Source: an uncultured Alphaproteobacteria bacterium (lineage in GTDB: Bacteria; Pseudomonadota; Alphaproteobacteria; Caulobacterales; Parvularculaceae). From it: DNA of 39,243 bases. Where the stretch lies: assembly GCA_937895955.1 (NCBI GenBank), contig CALAZI010000173.1:1-39243 (forward strand). Reading direction: 5' to 3'. Of the stretch, positions 16,515-23,964 are shown in pieces. Both the position numbers and the translations under genes were made by a program. The notes below the pieces were generated by a model. It searched no databases. It was not told the DNA's origin and saw only the letters and a program-made list of their open reading frames with translations. Position 1 is the stretch's first letter. Each line of letters begins with the position of its first letter.

Positions 16515-17516
16515 TCAGCGCCGGCGCGCGGCGTCGCGCGCGTCATAAGCGTCGATGATGCGCGCGACGAGCGGATGGCGCACGACGTCGGCGGCGGTGA
16601 AACGCGAGATCCTGACGCCTTCAACGCCGTCGAGAAGAGCGAGGGCGTCGGCGAGGCCGGAAATTTCGCCGGCCGGCAGGTCGCTTTGCGACGGATCGCC
16701 CGTCACCGCCATATGCGAGCCTTCGCCAAGGCGCGTCAGGAACATTTTCGTCTGCGCGACCGTCGCATTCTGCGCTTCGTCGAGGATGACGGCGGCGCGC
16801 GCCAGCGTGCGCCCGCGCATGAAGGCGAGCGGCGCGATCTCGATCTCGCCCGACGCGATGCGGCGTTCGACATAATCGGCGTGCAGCATGTCGCCCAGCG
16901 CATCGTAGAGCGGGCGAAGATAGGGATCGACTTTTTCCTTCATGTCGCCGGGCAGGAAGCCGATGCGCTCGCCCGCTTCAAGCGCGGGTCTGGAAAGGAT
17001 GATGCGCTCTACCTTGCCGGCGAGATAAAGCCCGACCGCATGCGCGACCGCGACATAGGTCTTGCCGGTGCCGGCGGGGCCGACGCCGAAATTGAGATCG
17101 GCGCCGCTGAGCGCCTCCATATAGGCGCGCTGGGCGGCCGTCCGTGGGCTGATCAACCGCTTCGGCGTCTTGATCGAAACGCCCGTCTCGCCCTTTTGCG
17201 CCGGATCGCCCTGGCGCAGCTTGGCGGCGGCGCGCACGTCGTCCGACGCGATCGCCTGACCGGCGCTCAAACGCTCGTAAAGCCGGCGCAGCACGGCGGC
17301 GGCTTCGGCGCGCGCCGGGGCGGGGCCTGAAATGGTGAGGACGTTGCCGAGCGGGTCGATCCTGACGCCGAAGGCTTTCTCGATGATCTGGAGATGCGCG
17401 TCATGCTCGCCGGACAGGCTCGCCATGAGGCGGTTGTCGTCAAAGGAAAGTCGGTCGATGGCGGCGCGATCTATCGGCGTAACCGGCGTTTGTTCAGACA
17501 CGCGCTTCTTCCGCAT
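16515..17516 (-). CDS. phoH: PhoH-family ATPase (YbeZ)
   Basis: 333-residue cytoplasmic P-loop ATPase related to the N-terminal half of superfamily I helicases, associated with YbeY in RNA metabolism. The Walker A motif is GPAGTGKT (146-153) and the Walker B-like region is AAVILDEAQNAT, followed by TGDPSQSDLP. Two starts are plausible. ATG 17516 overlaps miaB by 23 bp with GAAGG upstream. GTG 17501 overlaps by 8 bp with GGAAGAAG five bases upstream. The second gives 328 residues and the tighter coupling. Confidence 0.95.
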   Translation of the reverse strand: MRKKRVSEQTPVTPIDRAAIDRLSFDDNRLMASLSGEHDAHLQIIEKAFGVRIDPLGNVLTISGPAPARAEAAAVLRRLYERLSAGQAIASDDVRAAAKLRQGDPAQKGETGVSIKTPKRLISPRTAAQRAYMEALSGADLNFGVGPAGTGKTYVAVAHAVGLYLAGKVERIILSRPALEAGERIGFLPGDMKEKVDPYLRPLYDALGDMLHADYVERRIASGEIEIAPLAFMRGRTLARAAVILDEAQNATVAQTKMFLTRLGEGSHMAVTGDPSQSDLPAGEISGLADALALLDGVEGVRISRFTAADVVRHPLVARIIDAYDARDAARRR

Positions 17517-18924
17517 CCCCGACCTTCAGTTGGGCGGGGCGTCCCTTTTCCGATGCGCCCGCCAGCTCGCCGGCGAGCGCATTCGGCGTGACAGCCGTCA
17601 TGCGAACGGGGGCGATCCCTCCGATAAGGGAGTCTGGCGCAGAGGCGTGAACGCTTTGCAAATAAGGCGTCTTGCCGATGAGCTGACCGGGCTTGCGGCC
17701 CGCCCGCTCGAAAAGCACCGGCAGCGTTTCGCCGACAAGCCCGGCGCAAAAGGCGTCGCGCTGGTCTTTCAGAAGCGCCTGAAGGGCGGCGAGGCGATGC
17801 TCCTTCTCCTCCTCGGCGAGCTGTTTGGCGAGGATGGCGGCGGGCGTGCCCGGCCGGCGGGAATATTTGAAGGAATAGGCCGAGGCGTAACCGACATCGC
17901 GCGTCAGGGCCAATGTCTCTTCGAAATCCTCGCTCGTTTCGCCTGGGAAACCAACGATAAAGTCGCCCGACAGCGCGATATCGGGCCGCGCCGCGCGGAT
18001 CCGCTCGATGAGGGCGATATAGTCGGCGGCGGTATGGCCGCGATTCATGGCTTTGAGGATGCGATCGGACCCCGACTGCACCGGCAGGTGCAGATAGGGC
18101 ATCAGCTTTTCCTCCTCGCCGAGCGCGGCGATGAGCGCCCCGTCCATGTCGCGCGGGTGCGATGTCGTGAAGCGGATGCGCGCGATCCCGTCGATCCCGG
18201 CGATCGCCCGGCAAAGTTCGCCAAGGCCCCAGGAGCCGTCCTCGCGCGGCCTGACGCCGCCGCCGGTCGGCGCCGCCGAGCGCCAGGCGTTGACGTTCTG
18301 GCCGAGCAGCGTGACCTCGCGCACGCCCTGCGCCGCGAGCGCGCGCGCTTCGTTAAGGACCGCCTCGGCGCCGCGCGAAATCTCCGCCCCGCGCGTATAG
18401 GGAACGACGCAAAACGCGCAGAACTTGTCGCAGCCTTCCTGAACCGTCACGAAAGCGGAAACGCCGTCGACGGCGCGGTTTCGGCTGAGCGCGTCGAATT
18501 TCTCCTCGACCGAAAAATCCGTATCGAGAACGACCCCTTTTTCGCGCGCGGCCCTGGCGATCATTTCCGGCAGGCGGTGATAGGCCTGCGGCCCGACGAC
18601 GATGTCGACGATGTCGGCGCGCGCGGCGACTTCCTCGCCCTCGGCCTGCGCGACGCAGCCGGCGACGGCGACCGTCTGGGCGCGGCCGTTTTCCTGCTGC
18701 GCGACGCGCAGCCGGCCGAGGTCGGAGTAAAGCTTTTCCGCCGCCTTTTCGCGAATATGGCAGGTGTTGAGGATGACGAGGTCGGCGTTCGCCGCCTCGT
18801 CGACCGGGCGATAGCCGAGCGGACGCAGCAGCGAGACCATGCGCTCGCTGTCATAGACGTTCATCTGGCAGCCATAGGTCTTGACGAAGACCGTCTTGCC
18901 GCCGGCGCTTGCTTCCTTGCTCAT
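17494..18924 (-). CDS. miaB: tRNA-2-methylthio-N6-dimethylallyladenosine synthase
   Basis: Radical-SAM methylthiotransferase that adds the 2-methylthio group to i6A37 of tRNAs reading UNN codons. 476 residues from ATG 18924 (MSKEASAGGKT). An in-frame upstream start would add 48 arginine-rich residues unlike the family. The MTTase domain has its three cluster cysteines in YGCQMN, LNTCHIR and AGCVAQ. The radical-SAM motif CxxxCxxC is GCDKFCAFCVVPYTRG. A TRAM domain closes the protein. Two 4Fe-4S clusters are expected, supplied by factors such as the Nfu protein also in this window. First gene of the miaB-phoH-ybeY-corC-lnt operon. Confidence 0.96.
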   Translation of the reverse strand: MSKEASAGGKTVFVKTYGCQMNVYDSERMVSLLRPLGYRPVDEAANADLVILNTCHIREKAAEKLYSDLGRLRVAQQENGRAQTVAVAGCVAQAEGEEVAARADIVDIVVGPQAYHRLPEMIARAAREKGVVLDTDFSVEEKFDALSRNRAVDGVSAFVTVQEGCDKFCAFCVVPYTRGAEISRGAEAVLNEARALAAQGVREVTLLGQNVNAWRSAAPTGGGVRPREDGSWGLGELCRAIAGIDGIARIRFTTSHPRDMDGALIAALGEEEKLMPYLHLPVQSGSDRILKAMNRGHTAADYIALIERIRAARPDIALSGDFIVGFPGETSEDFEETLALTRDVGYASAYSFKYSRRPGTPAAILAKQLAEEEKEHRLAALQALLKDQRDAFCAGLVGETLPVLFERAGRKPGQLIGKTPYLQSVHASAPDSLIGGIAPVRMTAVTPNALAGELAGASEKGRPAQLKVGDAEEARV

Positions 18925-19101
18925 ATGCGCTTCGCGCCCGCGCGATCGGGGCGTCGCCTCTATGGGCCACGGGCGAGCGGCTTGCAACAAGCGGCGCGAG
19001 CGCGTTGTGATGACGGATCGCGCCGAATTGACCGGCGGCGCATTGATTGCACGGCGGATTTTCGCCAATTTCCGGGCGTGAATGGCGGATGGGCTAGGTT
19101 G

Positions 19102-19860
19102 GTGTCAGTAAGAAATCTCGCAGCGCTTGGCGGCGCCTGCGCGGTCCTTGTCGGTTTTGCGGCGGCTGAAGACGGGCCGGCGGCGCGACCCGTCGTCGTT
19201 GAGATGTTCCTGTCGCAATCCTGCAATCAAAGCCCGCCGGCGGCGGAGCTTTTAACGCGCCTTTCGCGCCGGGCCGACATCGTCGCGCTTTCCTGGCATG
19301 TCGATTACTGGGATTCCTTTCCCGGCCGCGGCGTCGGCCCCTGGAAAGACCCATACGCCGCGCCGGATTTCGCCGCGCGCCAGCTCGCTTACAATATGCG
19401 CTTCAAGGGCCGCGCGGCGAAGATGACGCCGCAAACGGTGATCGACGGCGTCATCACGCTCCCCGGCTCGAAAGGCGCGGCGGTCGAAAGCAAGATCATG
19501 GAGGCGCGGTTTCTTGAGGAAATGGCGCGCCCGACGCCGCCATTGATCGACGTGACGCCGGAGCGGGACGGTGTAATCCGTACACGGATTGAAAATGTCG
19601 GCGCCCCTTATGACGCGCTCGTCGTCAGGTTTCGCCCCTCCGTCGAAACGGCGATCGCCGGCGGCGACAACGCCGGCGTCACTTTTAGGGAAGCCAATGT
19701 CGTGCGTTCGGTCGAGGCGCTGGCGCACAGCCATCGCGGCGTCGGTGAATTCGCTTTCGCAGCCCCCGGCGACGGGCTTAATTGCGCGGTGATCGTTCAG
19801 GAGCGCAATCACGGGCGCATCGTCGGCGCCCGCTATTGCAAGGCCCTTGAACGCGAATGA
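19102..19860 (+). CDS. DUF1223 exported thioredoxin-like protein lacking the second Cys
   Basis: About 252 residues. A hydrophobic N-terminus (NLAALGGACAVLVGFAAA) acts as signal peptide, followed by the DUF1223 domain: VVVEMFLSQSCNQSPPAAELL, VALSWHVDYWDSFPG, WKDPYAAPDFAARQLAYN and TPQTVIDG. The family normally has CxxC (SQGCSSCPPAD). Here it is C41-N-Q-S44, so only one cysteine of the pair is kept and a thiol-disulfide exchange role is doubtful. The start is uncertain: GTG 19102 or GTG 19078, neither with a good ribosome-binding site. It diverges from miaB and converges with the ferritin-like gene (6 bp apart). Confidence 0.85.
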   Translation: MSVRNLAALGGACAVLVGFAAAEDGPAARPVVVEMFLSQSCNQSPPAAELLTRLSRRADIVALSWHVDYWDSFPGRGVGPWKDPYAAPDFAARQLAYNMRFKGRAAKMTPQTVIDGVITLPGSKGAAVESKIMEARFLEEMARPTPPLIDVTPERDGVIRTRIENVGAPYDALVVRFRPSVETAIAGGDNAGVTFREANVVRSVEALAHSHRGVGEFAFAAPGDGLNCAVIVQERNHGRIVGARYCKALERE

Positions 19861-19866
19861 ACGGCG

Positions 19867-20967
19867 CTATTCGGCGGCGACCGTCGCGCCGTAATCAGCG
19901 ACGCTTTTGACATAGGCTTGCCGCGCCCGCTTGGCGGCTTCGTCGAACTCTTCCGCGCGCTTTTCGTCATCCGCCGACATCGCTGCGTAATCGGTGTCGG
20001 CGAAGCCCAGAACGCCCATATCCGCATAGGCTTTCTGGATTTTTCCAGACCACAGTCCTATGTCGCGAACGATCGGCACGATGCGTTGGAACAGCATGGT
20101 GCGGAAGATTTTCATATATTCCGATTCATTCTGCAGTCGGACGCATTCCTCGACATCGAGCCCCAGAATTTCATAAGTCTCGCGCTGCTCGAACCGGTCG
20201 CGCATGTGATAACAGGCCTCGACCAGGAACTCCTCGCGTTCGCTGCGTTCGGCCTCGGTGAGGTGCGGATAATAATCGCGCAAGGCGAGCCGCCCGAAAG
20301 CGACGTGGCGCGATTCATCTTCCATCACGAAAGCGTTGACCTGTTGGGCGAGCTTGTTCTTTGAAATGTCGCGAATGTTGCCGAAGGCTGCGAGCGCGAG
20401 ACCTTCGATGACGACCTGCATCGCCAGATAGGTCATGTCCCAGCGAGAATCCCTCAGCGCCTGGTCGACAAGCGTTTGCAAGGGTTTCGTCATCGGATAG
20501 GCGAGGCCGAATTTTTCGAGCAGCTTCTTGTAGGCCTCGACATGGCGCGCCTCGTCCATCACCTGCGTCGCGGCGTAGAATTTCGCGTCGAGATCGGGAA
20601 CCTGCTGGACGATTTTCGCGGCGCAAATCATCGCCGCCTGTTCGCCTTGCAGGAATTGAGAAATCGTCCAGGCCTGGAAATGGCGGCGCATTTCCGCGCG
20701 GTCCTTTTCCGACGCCTTTTGCCAGATCGGCGTGTAATAGAGCCCGGACAATTCGTCCGGCATCTCCATCGGATTGTCTGGGTTGAGCTCCTCGCTCCAG
20801 TCGACGCGCGTAATCGCGTCCCACTGCTTGTCCTTGCCCTTCTGATAAAGGTGCATCATGTGCGCTCGGCCGTCGTCATAACGCCAGTCGAAGGCGGTCT
20901 CGTAATCTTGGGGGACCGTCCAGACGGGGTCGACGTCGGGGATCGGGTACAGGTCGCGCAGCGCCAT
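19867..20967 (-). CDS. Ferritin-like diiron-carboxylate protein
   Basis: 366 residues from ATG 20967 (GAGGAG seven bases upstream; an in-frame start 30 bp earlier would add ten residues and lies in the promoter region). The four-helix diiron signature is complete: E109 in LQGEQAAM, E139xxH142 in MDEARHVEAY, E188 in VIEGLALAAFG, and E218xxH221 in MEDESRHVAFG. This is the ligand set of ferritin-like oxidases and R2-type proteins. Size and pattern suggest an uncharacterised ferritin-like oxygenase rather than an iron-storage ferritin. Substrate is unknown. A strong palindromic promoter region precedes it. It lies just downstream of fur on the same strand, which may tie it to iron or oxidative conditions, though this is inference. 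Confidence 0.85.
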   Translation of the reverse strand: MALRDLYPIPDVDPVWTVPQDYETAFDWRYDDGRAHMMHLYQKGKDKQWDAITRVDWSEELNPDNPMEMPDELSGLYYTPIWQKASEKDRAEMRRHFQAWTISQFLQGEQAAMICAAKIVQQVPDLDAKFYAATQVMDEARHVEAYKKLLEKFGLAYPMTKPLQTLVDQALRDSRWDMTYLAMQVVIEGLALAAFGNIRDISKNKLAQQVNAFVMEDESRHVAFGRLALRDYYPHLTEAERSEREEFLVEACYHMRDRFEQRETYEILGLDVEECVRLQNESEYMKIFRTMLFQRIVPIVRDIGLWSGKIQKAYADMGVLGFADTDYAAMSADDEKRAEEFDEAAKRARQAYVKSVADYGATVAAE

Positions 20968-20989
20968 CAGCGAACTCCTCGTTTCCAAG

Positions 20990-21022
20990 AAGTACACTAG
21001 GTAGTTTACTTTAAGGATTCAA
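20990..21022 (-). promoter_or_regulatory. Promoter with overlapping 22-bp palindromic operator
   Basis: On the minus strand TTGAAT (21017-21022) and TAGTGT (20994-20999) are separated by exactly 17 bp, a good sigma70-type promoter for the ferritin-like gene. A 22-bp inverted repeat covers 20990-21011: arms AAGTAAACTA and TAGTGTACTT (minus strand) around a 2-bp centre, with one mismatched pair. It overlaps the -10 and spacer, ideal for repression. Size and symmetry suggest a TetR-family repressor; no such gene is in the window. Confidence 0.65.
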
Positions 21023-21037
21023 TAACGGCCGGCAGCT

Positions 21038-21445
21038 CTATTTTTTGAGCGGCACGCCGTACAGCTCAAGCCGGTGGGCGACCAGGCGGTAGCCGTGCTC
21101 TTCAGCGATTTTGCGCTGCAGCGCCTCAATCTCGGCGTTCATGAACTCGATCACCCGGCCGGATTTCAAGTCGATCAGGTGATCATGGTGATCGTCAGTC
21201 GCCTCTTCATAGCGTGAGCGGCCGTCCTGGAAGTCGTGGCGCTCGACGACGCCGGCTTCTTCAAAAAGGCGCATCGTCCGATAGACCGTGGCGATCGAGA
21301 TTTTGGGATCGATTTCAGCGGCGCGACGGTGAATCTCCTCGACGTCCGGATGGTCCTGCGCGATTGACAAGACGCGCGCGATGACGCGGCGCTGCTCGGT
21401 CATGCGCATGCCCTTGTCGATGCAGAGTTTTTCCAGCCGTTCCAT
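21038..21445 (-). CDS. fur: Fur-family metal-responsive regulator (Fur/Mur)
   Basis: 135-residue DNA-binding repressor. The winged helix includes RMTEQRRVIARVLSIAQDHPDVEEIHRRA and ISIATVYRTMRLFEEAGVVERH. The metal-binding and dimerisation region contains DHHDHLIDLKSGRVIEF. Its only cysteine is C8 near the N-terminus, so the CxxC structural zinc site of E. coli Fur is absent. This is normal for the alphaproteobacterial Fur/Mur group, whose members can respond to manganese or iron. Position after tsaB-rimI is the usual alphaproteobacterial one. The rimI stop is 30 bp upstream. Confidence 0.95.
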   Translation of the reverse strand: MERLEKLCIDKGMRMTEQRRVIARVLSIAQDHPDVEEIHRRAAEIDPKISIATVYRTMRLFEEAGVVERHDFQDGRSRYEEATDDHHDHLIDLKSGRVIEFMNAEIEALQRKIAEEHGYRLVAHRLELYGVPLKK

Positions 21446-21475
21446 TCTCCGCGTCCCTTGCCGGCGGCCCTTAAA

Positions 21476-21925
21476 TCACAGATCGAGCCGCATGACGAGC
21501 GCGTCGCCGCCGTTTTTGTAATAACGGCGGCGCTCCGCGATCGGTTCAAATTTTTCCGCTGCATAGAGCGCGCGTGCGGCGGCGTTCGCGATGTCGACTT
21601 CAAGAAACAATCTGCGCACGCCTTCCGCGCGCGCCTGCTCGATGATGTCGCAAAGAAGCGCGCGCGCGGCGCCCCGGCGCCTTGCGGACGGCGCGACGCC
21701 GATCGAGAGGATTTCCGCTTCTTCGCCGAGGGCGCGCCAGAAGGCGAAGCCGACGGCCGCCTCGGTCTTCGAGGGCTGAATGAGCAGCGCGGACACTTTC
21801 GGCGCGTTCAGGCCCTCCGCGACGGCTTTCGCGCCCCAGCTCGCGGGGCCGAATGAGAGCGCCTCAAGCTTGACGATCGCCGGTTCGTCGCCGCGCCCGG
21901 CGCGCCGGATGATCCAGCCGGCCAT
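21476..21925 (-). CDS. rimI: Ribosomal protein S18 alanine N-acetyltransferase
   Basis: 149-residue GNAT enzyme that acetylates the N-terminal alanine of ribosomal protein S18. Motif A is ILSIGVAPSARRRGAARALL (acetyl-CoA binding). LFLEVDIANAAARALYAAEKFEPIAERRRYY is the RimI-type motif B. The assignment rests mainly on the conserved tsaB-rimI pairing: its start codon overlaps the tsaB stop by one base (TAATG), so they are translationally coupled. Confidence 0.88.
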   Translation of the reverse strand: MAGWIIRRAGRGDEPAIVKLEALSFGPASWGAKAVAEGLNAPKVSALLIQPSKTEAAVGFAFWRALGEEAEILSIGVAPSARRRGAARALLCDIIEQARAEGVRRLFLEVDIANAAARALYAAEKFEPIAERRRYYKNGGDALVMRLDL

Positions 21926-22590
21926 TAGCGGCGCGCCCCGTCGAAAATCGATCCCCTAAAGGGCGCCGCGTCTGGCGGGCGAAGATAAAGCGGCGCCGGC
22001 GGCGCGTTCGGCGCGTCGCCTCGACCTGCGATGCGCGCAACGCATGCCGGATCGATATAAGGCTGATCGATGATCGCGGCGTTTTGCAAAAAAGGCGCGA
22101 TGAGCCGCGCGCCGGAGCCGGCGAGCGAAAAATCCGCTGCGCCCTTCTGAAGGCGCAAGGCCGCTTCCTGAGGCGTGGCGACGAAAGGTTCGACAAGCGC
22201 ATTGCGCGCCGCATCGAACAACGCCGCGTAGACTTGGCCGCGCCGCGCATCGAATATCGGGGCGATCGCCCGCCTCCCGCCGACGCTTTCCGCGAGCGCT
22301 TCAAGTGACGTGACGCCGATGATTGCGGCTTTCGCGCCAAGACGAAAGGCGCGCGCGAAAGCAAGGCCGACGCGAATGCCGGCGAAAGCTCCGGGGCCGA
22401 TGACGACGCCGATGCGGTCGAAATCCGCCGCTGAAAAGCCTGACGCCGCAAGGCCTTCCGCCGCCATCGGCGGCAGGATTTCAGAATGGCCCTTGCCGAT
22501 GATTTTCCGTTGAGACCAAAGAACGGTTCCGTCGCAAACGATCGCCGCCGAACACGCCTCAAAAGAAGTGTCGATCGCAAGGACCTTCAT
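21925..22590 (-). CDS. tsaB: tRNA threonylcarbamoyladenosine biosynthesis protein TsaB
   Basis: 221-residue actin-like ATPase-fold partner of TsaD and TsaE in forming t6A37 on tRNAs that read ANN codons. The N-terminal phosphate-binding strand is KVLAIDTSFEACSAAI. The conserved GHSEILPPMAAEGL and GPGAFAGIRVGLAFARAF segments are typical of TsaB. The start lies 6 bp after the rutE stop, so rutE, tsaB, rimI and possibly fur form one transcript. Confidence 0.93.
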   Translation of the reverse strand: MKVLAIDTSFEACSAAIVCDGTVLWSQRKIIGKGHSEILPPMAAEGLAASGFSAADFDRIGVVIGPGAFAGIRVGLAFARAFRLGAKAAIIGVTSLEALAESVGGRRAIAPIFDARRGQVYAALFDAARNALVEPFVATPQEAALRLQKGAADFSLAGSGARLIAPFLQNAAIIDQPYIDPACVARIAGRGDAPNAPPAPLYLRPPDAAPFRGSIFDGARR

Positions 22591-22596
22591 TGCAGA

Positions 22597-23190
22597 TCAG
22601 ACGATCCGGCACGCCTGGTCGAAATCGAGCCGCGGGCTGCGGGGGAAAAGGTTTTCCGTCGTTCCGTAACCGATAGTGCAAAGGAAGTTCGATCTCCATT
22701 TCGTGCCGGACAGGAATTCCTTGTCGACGCCGGCATTGTCAAAGCCTGACATCGGACCGCAATCGAGCCCGAGCGCGCGCGCGGCGATCATGAAATAAGC
22801 GCCTTGCAGCGTTCCGTTTCTGAACGCCGTCGTTTCAATCAGATTTTCGTTTCCGACAAACCAGCTCTTCGCGTCCGTATGCGGAAAAAGCTCAGGCAGC
22901 TTCTCGTAAAATTCCATGTCATGCGCTATGATCACGCAGCAAGGCGCCTGCATGGTCTTGTCGGCGTTGTTGCCGGAAAGATAAGGCTTCAGGCGCGCCT
23001 TCGCATCGGCGGACGCGACGAAGACGAAGCGGGCGGGCGAACAGTTGGCGGATGTCGCGCCCCACTTCATCAGGTCGTAAACCGCCTGCATGAGGGGGCG
23101 CGAGACCTTGCGTTCCTCCCAGGCGTTGCGCGTTCGCGCCTCGCGAAAAATGAGATCGAGGGCCTCGTCATTGATCATCTTGTCGGACAT
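22597..23190 (-). CDS. rutE: Malonic semialdehyde reductase RutE/HadB-type nitroreductase
   Basis: 197-residue flavin reductase of the nitroreductase superfamily, the same length as E. coli RutE (196). The match is strong throughout: ARTRNAWEERKVS, DLMKWGATSANCSPARFVFV, TAFRNGTLQGAYFMIAARALGLDCGPMSGFD and FLCTIGYG. RutE reduces malonic semialdehyde to 3-hydroxypropionate in the Rut pyrimidine pathway. No other rut gene is nearby, so it may serve general detoxification of aldehydes or other reducible compounds. FMN and NAD(P)H use are family knowledge. It lies 38 bp after the Nfu gene and 6 bp before tsaB. Confidence 0.9.
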   Translation of the reverse strand: MSDKMINDEALDLIFREARTRNAWEERKVSRPLMQAVYDLMKWGATSANCSPARFVFVASADAKARLKPYLSGNNADKTMQAPCCVIIAHDMEFYEKLPELFPHTDAKSWFVGNENLIETTAFRNGTLQGAYFMIAARALGLDCGPMSGFDNAGVDKEFLSGTKWRSNFLCTIGYGTTENLFPRSPRLDFDQACRIV

Positions 23191-23228
23191 GGCGCGCCCT
23201 TCCTCCTCAGCTGAATAGGCGAATAGAC

Positions 23229-23813
23229 TTACGCGACGGCTTCGACTTTCACCACCTCTGGGACATAGTGCTTGAGCAGGTTTTCAACGCCCGCCTTCAG
23301 CGTCATCGTCGATGAGGGGCAGCCGGCGCAGGACCCGTGCAGAGACAGAAAGACGACGCCGGTTCGCGGCTCGTAATGCTGGAAGGCGATGTCGCCGCCA
23401 TCGGCCGCGACCGCCGGGCGCACGCGCGTGTCGATGAGCTCGATAATCTGCTCGACGATTTCGCGGTCCTCCGCTTCATAATCGTCAAGGCTTGTGGCCG
23501 GCTTGCGCGCCGTTGCGGCCGCCTCATCAAGAATCGGGATGCCGGCGGTCAGAAAATCCGCGATCGCGCCGAGAACGGCCGGCTTCACGTGGCGCCACTC
23601 CGTCCCCTCATATTTGGTGACCGTGACGAAATCCGCGCCGAGAAAAACGCCGGCGACGCCGTCAATGTCAAACAGGGTCGCCGCCAGCGGCGAGGCTTTC
23701 GCCGTTTCCGCATTGGGAAAATCCATTCCTGTCGAACCGGGACCGAGGATCGCCTCGCCGGGCAGGAATTTCATCGATTGCGGGTTCGGGGTGTCTTCGG
23801 TCTGGATGAACAT
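23229..23813 (-). CDS. Nfu-type iron-sulfur cluster scaffold/carrier protein
   Basis: 194 residues from ATG 23813 (MFIQTEDTPNPQSMKFLPG), the classic start of the Nfu N-terminal domain; an upstream in-frame start adds 29 Arg-rich residues. The C-terminal NifU-like domain carries the cluster-binding CxxC in GSCAGCPSSTMTLKAGVENLL. Two-domain Nfu proteins deliver 4Fe-4S clusters to target enzymes such as radical-SAM proteins. First gene of the nfu-rutE-tsaB-rimI-fur run, divergent from maeB across 151 bp. Confidence 0.94.
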   Translation of the reverse strand: MFIQTEDTPNPQSMKFLPGEAILGPGSTGMDFPNAETAKASPLAATLFDIDGVAGVFLGADFVTVTKYEGTEWRHVKPAVLGAIADFLTAGIPILDEAAATARKPATSLDDYEAEDREIVEQIIELIDTRVRPAVAADGGDIAFQHYEPRTGVVFLSLHGSCAGCPSSTMTLKAGVENLLKHYVPEVVKVEAVA

Positions 23814-23964
23814 GGGGCGTATCCGGAATGGCGCTCGCCCGTCAGGTAGTCTCTGCGCGCCTCTCGCGCAATGCCGGCTTGCTTTCTCCCGCCGCCTCAT
23901 TGCTACCGCCCCACAGCGCGGTTAAGCCAGAAGCGATAACGTTCGCTTGAGGGGACCGCCCGCT

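Noticed and set aside
15213..17330. A 705-codon plus-strand open frame over corC, ybeY and phoH
   Set aside because: It is antisense to three coupled, well-identified genes and has the same low-complexity Arg/Asp/Val composition of shadow frames.
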